Assembly (NCBI RefSeq): GCF_014653695.1
Contig: NZ_BNAR01000002.1
Coordinates: 186,001 to 250,000 of the forward strand
Direction: 5' to 3'
Source of the DNA: Lentzea cavernae
Lineage (GTDB): Bacteria > Actinomycetota > Actinomycetes > Mycobacteriales > Pseudonocardiaceae
Length of the DNA stretch: 64,000 nucleotides
Below are positions 59,648-64,000 of this stretch, piece after piece. Numbering within the stretch: position 1 is the stretch's first letter; each line of letters begins with the position of its first letter. The position numbers were made by a program, and so were the translations under genes. The notes beneath the pieces are model-generated. The model had not been told where the DNA came from and ran no database searches. It saw only the letters and a program-made list of their open reading frames with translations.

Positions 59648-60610
59648 TCAGGGAAGGGCGAGCCAGCCGCAGCCCTGGCGCCAGTGGCCGCCGGACTCCA
59701 GGTGGCTGACGATCGCGCGTTGCAACGTGGTGTCCCGCGGCAGGGCGGCGAGGTCGCCGGTGCCGGGAGGGAGGTGGTGCACGAACTCGAGCACGTCGCT
59801 GTCGCAGTCCGGGGCCGGTCCGAAACTCGTCCAGCGGCGTTGGAACCGCACGATGTTCGAGGTCTCGGGCAGGAAGTCCGCGAGCTGCGGGTCGAGGAGC
59901 CACGAGCGGCAGGTGCCGTACTCGTGGAGCTCGTCCGGGAAGTGCGTCTGGAAGAACGGCCGGGCGCGGCGGAACGACTCGTCGCACGCCTCGGGCGTCA
60001 TGGGGCCGTCGCCGGGGATGTGGACCTCCAGGACGGGGGTGCCGTCCTTCGGGCCGCCCTCGGACTCGGCCCGGTACTCGTCGACCGTGAGGGTGGCGCG
60101 GTCGAACTGCAGCCTGCCGAGGCGGAAGAGCGTGCCGCGGAAGTGCCGCACCAGCCAGCCCTGCCGGTCGAAACCGCCCCGGTCGTAGTACTTGCGGTAG
60201 CTGACGACCTTGGCGCCCAGGTCCCGCACCGTCGCCTCGGTGACGTCGAACGGGACCCCGAGCACGCGGTGCAGGTTCAGCAACGACGGCAGCGCGAGCA
60301 GGTAGAGGTGGACGTAGAAGTAGCGTCCGGCCGCGCCGAGCCCGGCGGGCGCGTCCGGCCAGACGACCTCGCGACTGGGGATCGGGTCGGCCGCGTAGAG
60401 GACCTGGTGGCACCTCTCGAGCGCCTGCCACAGCTCCGGTGTCCTGTTCGGACCGGGCATGCTCGCCAGCACGCCGGCGTGGTCGACGTCCGGAACGCCG
60501 AGCAGCGCGAGCCGGCGGGCGGCCTCGTCCGTCGTGAGCGGGTCGAGGTCGGCGACGTCGGCCCCCGGCTGTCGCAGCAGCACGGCGAGCCAGTCGTCGG
60601 TCTCGCTCAT
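59648..60610 (-). CDS. NAT_N/GNAT_C-type acyltransferase
   Basis: 320 residues from the ATG at 60610. Rather than the classical N-acetyltransferase motif A, it resembles the two-domain acyltransferases with an all-alpha N-terminal part (about 1-140) and a C-terminal GNAT-fold part (about 145-320, GGFDRQGWLVRHFRGTLFRLGRLQFDRATL, VLEVHIPGDGPMTPEACDESFRRARPFFQTHFPDEL, CRSWLLDPQLADFLPETSNIVRFQRRW). Members of this group are found beside sugar importers; the acceptor is unknown. Possibly it acylates an amino sugar after import. First gene of the NgcEFG-like operon. Confidence 0.7.
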   Translation of the reverse strand: MSETDDWLAVLLRQPGADVADLDPLTTDEAARRLALLGVPDVDHAGVLASMPGPNRTPELWQALERCHQVLYAADPIPSREVVWPDAPAGLGAAGRYFYVHLYLLALPSLLNLHRVLGVPFDVTEATVRDLGAKVVSYRKYYDRGGFDRQGWLVRHFRGTLFRLGRLQFDRATLTVDEYRAESEGGPKDGTPVLEVHIPGDGPMTPEACDESFRRARPFFQTHFPDELHEYGTCRSWLLDPQLADFLPETSNIVRFQRRWTSFGPAPDCDSDVLEFVHHLPPGTGDLAALPRDTTLQRAIVSHLESGGHWRQGCGWLALP

Positions 60611-60630
60611 CGCGGCACCTGCTTTCGGAG

Positions 60631-60656
60631 ATTCCTTCCCCGAAAAGGGAATGAAT
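60631..60656. promoter_or_regulatory. Candidate locus operator before the acyltransferase operon
   Basis: ATTCCTTCCC (60631-60640) and GGGAATGAAT (60647-60656) are an inverted repeat with one mismatch and a 6-base spacer, 21 bases before the acyltransferase start. Confidence 0.6.
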
Positions 60657-60691
60657 ACGGCGTGTCTTGCCCTGGTTCGGCACATCATTAT

Positions 60692-60732
60692 GTGTGACCT
60701 CCTGCACGTCAATGATTCTTCGCAGGTCACAC
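60692..60732. repeat. Long-spaced inverted repeat in the divergent promoter region
   Basis: GTGTGACCT (60692-60700) and AGGTCACAC (60724-60732) are perfect 9-bp arms 23 bases apart. It may be a second regulator site or an mRNA hairpin in the leader of the oxidoreductase gene. Confidence 0.4.
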
Positions 60733-60794
60733 GAACAGCTGAAGAATGACTACGGTCCGCTCATTCCCCCAGGTACGAGGCTTGCCGTGCGTGA

Positions 60795-60825
60795 GGATTC
60801 ATTCCTTCGAGCCGGGATTCATACC
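60795..60825 (+). promoter_or_regulatory. Direct repeats of the operator half-site before the oxidoreductase operon
   Basis: GGATTCATTCC (60795-60805) and GGATTCATACC (60815-60825) are direct repeats with a 20-base period, two helical turns, 30 bases before the Gfo/Idh start at 60855. Confidence 0.5.
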
Positions 60826-60854
60826 GTTGACTCGGCAATCCGCCACGCATTTGA

Positions 60855-61826
60855 ATGGTTCGCATGCCCGATCCCGTTCTCCGGCTCGCAGTCGCCGGAG
60901 CAGCGCATCCGCACGTCGCCTACGTCCTCGACGAACTCCCTCTTCGCACTGATGTCTCGTTGGTGGGCATCAGTGACCCGGACCCTTCTCTCGCCCGCCG
61001 GTGCGGTGTGCCCGCCTACCCAGACCACCGCTCGTTGCTCGACGCCGAACGACCTGATGTCGTCGTGGTGGCGGGCATCTACTCCGAACGCGGCGCCGTC
61101 GTGGTGGACGCGTTGCGGGCCGGCGCCCACGTGCTCGCGGACAAACCGCTGTGCACCAGTCTGTCCGATGTGGACCTGATCGCGGCGGCGGCTCGGGAGT
61201 CGGGCCGATCCGTGTCGTTGCTGCTGGAGAAGCGCGGCTACCCGGAGACGCTGGCCGCGCGGTCGCTGCTCGACTCCGGCGCGCTCGGGTCGTTGTCGCT
61301 GGTGGCGGCCTCCGGTCCGCACAAGCTCAACCGGGCGGCGCGGCCCTCGTGGTTCCTCGACCGGTCCACCTACGGCGGTGTCCTCGGCGACCTGGCCGTG
61401 CACGACATCGACCTCGTGCTGTGGCTGTCCGGTGCCACCGAGGGCACTGTCAGCGCCGTCGGCGGTCCGTTGCACGGCGCGGTCCTGCTGCGCGCGGGTG
61501 AGGTGGCCGCGACGATCGAGGTCAGCTGGCTCACCCCGGACGCGGCGCCGTGGCACGGCGACTACCGCATGCGCCTCACCGGAAGCGCCGGAACAGCAGA
61601 GCTGTTGTGGGCGAGGGAAGAGCTGACCGCCGTCACGCACGATCGTCCGTTGTGGAGTGTCGAACTGCCGGAACGCCGGCGTCCGGCCGCAGCCGCGCTC
61701 GACGCGTTCGTGGCCGGAGAAGAGCCCGAGATCGGTACGGCGACGAGCCTCCTCGCCACGCGGATCGCCCTGCTGGCCCAGGACAGCGCCGACAGCGGAG
61801 GTGTGGTGCACCGATGGGCGGCATGA
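60855..61826 (+). CDS. Gfo/Idh/MocA oxidoreductase (second of four)
   Basis: 323 residues from the ATG at 60855; an ATG at 60864 is as likely, since neither has a ribosome site. The nucleotide motif is degenerate (LAVAGAAHPHVAYVL, with GAAHPH in place of GxGxxG), followed by VLADKPLCT with the lysine. C-terminal domain: TYGGVLGDLAVHDIDLVLWL. The altered glycine motif suggests unusual cofactor binding. First of a chain Gfo-Gfo-Gfo-GH20 joined by tiny overlaps. Confidence 0.82.
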   Translation: MVRMPDPVLRLAVAGAAHPHVAYVLDELPLRTDVSLVGISDPDPSLARRCGVPAYPDHRSLLDAERPDVVVVAGIYSERGAVVVDALRAGAHVLADKPLCTSLSDVDLIAAAARESGRSVSLLLEKRGYPETLAARSLLDSGALGSLSLVAASGPHKLNRAARPSWFLDRSTYGGVLGDLAVHDIDLVLWLSGATEGTVSAVGGPLHGAVLLRAGEVAATIEVSWLTPDAAPWHGDYRMRLTGSAGTAELLWAREELTAVTHDRPLWSVELPERRRPAAAALDAFVAGEEPEIGTATSLLATRIALLAQDSADSGGVVHRWAA

Positions 61827-62752
61827 GGTTCGCGCTGGTGGGCGCGGGTGCGATCGGTGAGGTGCACGCGCGGTTGATCGCGGCCTCGGCGGAACTCGCC
61901 GTCGTGGTGGACAACAGCCGCGACCGCGCCCGGCAGGTCGCCTCCCGGTTCGGTGGCACTCCGATGACGTCGCTCGCCGACGCGTTCGAGCACGTCGACG
62001 CGGTGAGCGTGTGCCTGCCGAGCGGCGCGCACGCGGACGCCGCCGTGCTCGCGTTGCGGGCGGGCAAGCACGTGGTCGTGGAGAAGCCGATCGACGTCAC
62101 CCTGGGTGCGGCGGACCGGATCATCGCCGCCGAACGCGAGTCCGGCCGCACCGTGGCGGTGATCAGCCAGCGGCGGTTCCAGCCCGAGGCCGCCGCCGCA
62201 CGTCGTGCTGTGGCCGGGGGCAGGCTGGGCCGGATCACCTCGGGCATCGCCGAGTCGACGTTCTGGCGCCCGCAGGAGTACTACGACTCCAAGCCGTGGC
62301 GCGGCACCTGGGCGCTCGACGGCGGTGGCGCGTTGATGAACCAGGGCGTGCACGCCGTCGACCTGCTGCTGTGGCTGATGGGCGAGCCCGTGGAGGTGCT
62401 GGCCCGCAGTGCCCGCCTGGCCCACGACCGCATCGAGGTCGAGGACACGGTCGCGGCGGTCGTGACGTTCGCGAGCGGCGCGCTGGGCACGATCACCGCG
62501 ACCACGGCGGCCAATCCCGGCCTGCCGGTGCGGGTCGCGGTGCACGGCGACCGCGGCAGCGTCGTGATCGGCGAGAGCGGCTCGGTCGACGACGCACACC
62601 TCGCCCAGTACGCGGACTTCCTCGATGCGGTGGAAGAGGGCCGGCCGCCTCTCGTCGGCACCGCGGACGCACGCCGTGCTCTCGCCGTCGTGCTGGCCGT
62701 CTACGAATCCGCCCGCACCGGCGAACCCGTCACCCCGAACGGAGAACGGTAG
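61823..62752 (+). CDS. Gfo/Idh/MocA oxidoreductase (third of four)
   Basis: 309 residues from the ATG at 61823 (ATGA overlap; an ATG at 61814 is also in frame). Canonical FALVGAGAIGEVHARLI, HVVVEKPIDVTL and DGGGALMNQGVHAVDLLLWLMGEP with the His that usually shuttles protons. Likely oxidises or epimerises a hydroxyl of a sugar or cyclitol. Its stop TAG overlaps the next GTG. Confidence 0.88.
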   Translation: MRFALVGAGAIGEVHARLIAASAELAVVVDNSRDRARQVASRFGGTPMTSLADAFEHVDAVSVCLPSGAHADAAVLALRAGKHVVVEKPIDVTLGAADRIIAAERESGRTVAVISQRRFQPEAAAARRAVAGGRLGRITSGIAESTFWRPQEYYDSKPWRGTWALDGGGALMNQGVHAVDLLLWLMGEPVEVLARSARLAHDRIEVEDTVAAVVTFASGALGTITATTAANPGLPVRVAVHGDRGSVVIGESGSVDDAHLAQYADFLDAVEEGRPPLVGTADARRALAVVLAVYESARTGEPVTPNGER

Positions 62753-63543
62753 TGCGCATCGGCATCATCGGCACCGAGAACAGCCACGCCGACCACATCA
62801 TCGACCACCTCGAAGCGGGAACCGGGCCGCGTGTGGTGGCGATCAGCGGCGGTCCGTCGGAGCGCAACGAGTCGTTGCGGCTCAAGGGTTCCCTGACGGT
62901 CGTGGACGCACCGGAGGACCTGCTCGGCCTGGTCGACGCGGTGGTCGTCGCCGACCGGCACGGAGACCTGCACCGCGCACACGCCACGCCGTTCCTGCGT
63001 GCGGGCTTACCGGTCTTCATCGACAAACCGCTGGCCTGCACGGTGGAGGACGCGTCGGCGATCATCGCGGAAGCTCAGAAGCACAACGCGCCGCTGACGT
63101 CGTTCTCCGCGTTGCGCTGGCTCCCCGACACCGATGCGCTCGCCGCCCTGGGCCCTGCTCGCCGGGTGACGGCGTCGGGGCCGGTCGACCCCGCGAGCCC
63201 GTACGGCGGCATCTTCTTCTACGGCATCCATCCCGTCGACGTGGCGTTGCGGCTCGCGCCCGGCCCGATCCACTCGGTCGGCGTCACCCGGCACGCCGGC
63301 CGCATCACCGTCCACGCCGAGGTGGGCGACACCGAGGTCGAGATCGACCTGGTGCTGGGCGAGGCGCCGTTCACCGCCTCCGCCGGCACGTCCCCGCGGG
63401 AACTGGTGCTCGACGAGCACTACTTCGTACCCGGCCTGGAGGCGTTCCTCGCCATGGCCGCGACCGGCGAGCCTCCCATCAGCCACGACGACCTGCTGCG
63501 CCCCGTCCACCTGCTCGACGCCGTCGCGAAGGCCACCACGTGA
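62752..63543 (+). CDS. Gfo/Idh/MocA oxidoreductase, short form (fourth)
   Basis: 263 residues from the GTG at 62752 with GGAG upstream. The nucleotide motif is again unusual (IGIIGTENSHADHII), with VFIDKPLACT as the lysine motif and GGIFFYGIHPVDVAL in the C-terminal part. The C-terminal domain is shorter than the family norm by 60-80 residues. GTENSH resembles a divergent branch found in glycan-degradation loci. Confidence 0.78.
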   Translation: MRIGIIGTENSHADHIIDHLEAGTGPRVVAISGGPSERNESLRLKGSLTVVDAPEDLLGLVDAVVVADRHGDLHRAHATPFLRAGLPVFIDKPLACTVEDASAIIAEAQKHNAPLTSFSALRWLPDTDALAALGPARRVTASGPVDPASPYGGIFFYGIHPVDVALRLAPGPIHSVGVTRHAGRITVHAEVGDTEVEIDLVLGEAPFTASAGTSPRELVLDEHYFVPGLEAFLAMAATGEPPISHDDLLRPVHLLDAVAKATT

Positions 63544-64000
63544 TCATCCCCAAGCCCGTCCACCTCGTCCGCTCCCCCGGGACCTTCCGCCCGACCGCCA
63601 TCGCCGCCTCCGGCGAGGCCGTTCCGGTCGCGCGACTCCTGCAGTCCTACGTGGACCTGCCGCTGCGCCCGGACGGCGACGTGGTGCTGGAGGTGGACGG
63701 CGAGGGCGAGGCCTACTCGTTGTCCGTGACGGCGTCCGGAATCCGGCTGCGCGGCTCGGTCGCGGGCCTGCGGCACGCCGTGCAGTCCCTGCGGCAGCTC
63801 ACGTCCGGCGGCGAGGTCCCGCTCGTCGAGGTGCGCGACGAACCGCGCTTCGCCTGGCGCGGAGCCATGATCGACGTGGCCCGGCACTTCCAGCCGGTCT
63901 CCTACCTGCGGCGGCTCGTCGACCAGATCGCGTCGTACAAGCTCAACGTGCTGCACCTGCACCTCACCGACGACCAGGGCTGGCGGATGCCGGTGGACCG
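63540..64000 (+). CDS. GH20 beta-N-acetylhexosaminidase (partial, cut by window end)
   Basis: The first 153 residues from the GTG at 63540 (GTGA overlap). The GH20b domain (about 1-95; IRLRGSVAGLRHAVQSLRQL) is followed by the start of the catalytic barrel EPRFAWRGAMIDVARHFQPVSYLRRLVDQIASYKLNVLHLHLTDDQGWRMPVD, including the conserved substrate-binding Arg. The catalytic Asp-Glu pair lies beyond the window. No signal peptide is seen, so it probably acts in the cytoplasm on imported oligosaccharides that end in GlcNAc or GalNAc. Confidence 0.9.
   Translation, partial: MIIPKPVHLVRSPGTFRPTAIAASGEAVPVARLLQSYVDLPLRPDGDVVLEVDGEGEAYSLSVTASGIRLRGSVAGLRHAVQSLRQLTSGGEVPLVEVRDEPRFAWRGAMIDVARHFQPVSYLRRLVDQIASYKLNVLHLHLTDDQGWRMPVD

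Noticed and set aside
58172..60697. Open frame of over 800 codons opposite the NgcE-like operon
   Set aside because: Antisense shadow of a lipoprotein, acyltransferase and permease set with clear motifs and overlapping starts.

Overview
The window is high-GC actinobacterial DNA. GTG starts are common, GTGA/ATGA stop-start overlaps are frequent, and many large one-component regulators are present (SARP/LuxR ATPases, TetR, WYL, PaaX, HxlR, GntR-LacI). Sugar ABC importers occur without their own ATPase gene, and there is a perfect CebR-type operator. The protein mix (streptogrisin-like protease, GH12 cellulase, cutinase, BTAD regulator, NgcEFG-like importer) fits a soil filamentous actinomycete, probably Pseudonocardiaceae (Lentzea/Saccharothrix-like). 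That placement is inference, since no rRNA, tRNA or phylogenetic marker is present. I saw no tRNA, rRNA, CRISPR array or replication origin.

Layout. 0-4.6 kb: edge of an integrative element, visibly less GC-rich, with a two-gene membrane operon (DUF4407 + GAF), a frameshifted IS110 transposase remnant, an excisionase-like HTH protein and an intact tyrosine integrase. 4.7-30.6 kb: small functional islands. These are a methyltransferase; a TetR/MFS efflux pair with overlapping operators; secreted alpha-amylase and S1 protease; a LuxR-thioesterase-alcohol dehydrogenase operon; a PET-hydrolase-like cutinase; a GAF regulator divergent from an NTF2-FMO fusion; a TetR/FAD-hydroxylase pair; an OafA-type acyltransferase; a CBS protein plus SLC13/ArsB permease; a WYL/MFS operon divergent from RidA-DUF488; a CebR-boxed GH12 cellulase; and an XRE/SDR pair. 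30.6-43.0 kb: an HxlR regulator, an SGNH hydrolase, and a PaaX-controlled catabolic operon (SDR, amidohydrolase, MaoC, MHS permease, acyl-CoA ligase). A second TetR/SDR pair, a 937-residue SARP-type ATPase regulator and an alpha/beta hydrolase follow.

43.0-64.0 kb (running off the window) is the most interesting part: a large polysaccharide-utilisation locus. It carries two secreted lyases (a 1485-residue heparinase II/III-like enzyme with carbohydrate-binding modules nested inside its catalytic beta domain, and a PL14-like lyase). It has two ABC importers (one NgcEFG-like), four Gfo/Idh/MocA oxidoreductases, a DapA-family aldolase/dehydratase, an extended SDR, an NAT-type acyltransferase, a stand-alone GH20 N-terminal-like domain and a GH20 hexosaminidase cut by the window end. 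A GntR-LacI hybrid regulator heads one importer operon. A GGAATGAAT / ATTCATTCC motif recurs in at least five places in the locus and is a candidate shared operator. Together the genes suggest extracellular cleavage of a uronic-acid-containing, probably amino-sugar-containing, polymer, uptake of the oligosaccharides, and intracellular oxidation and hydrolysis. The exact polymer cannot be read from sequence alone.

Several divergent regulator/target pairs carry clear inverted-repeat operators, and several convergent pairs share long perfect hairpin terminators. These are listed individually.
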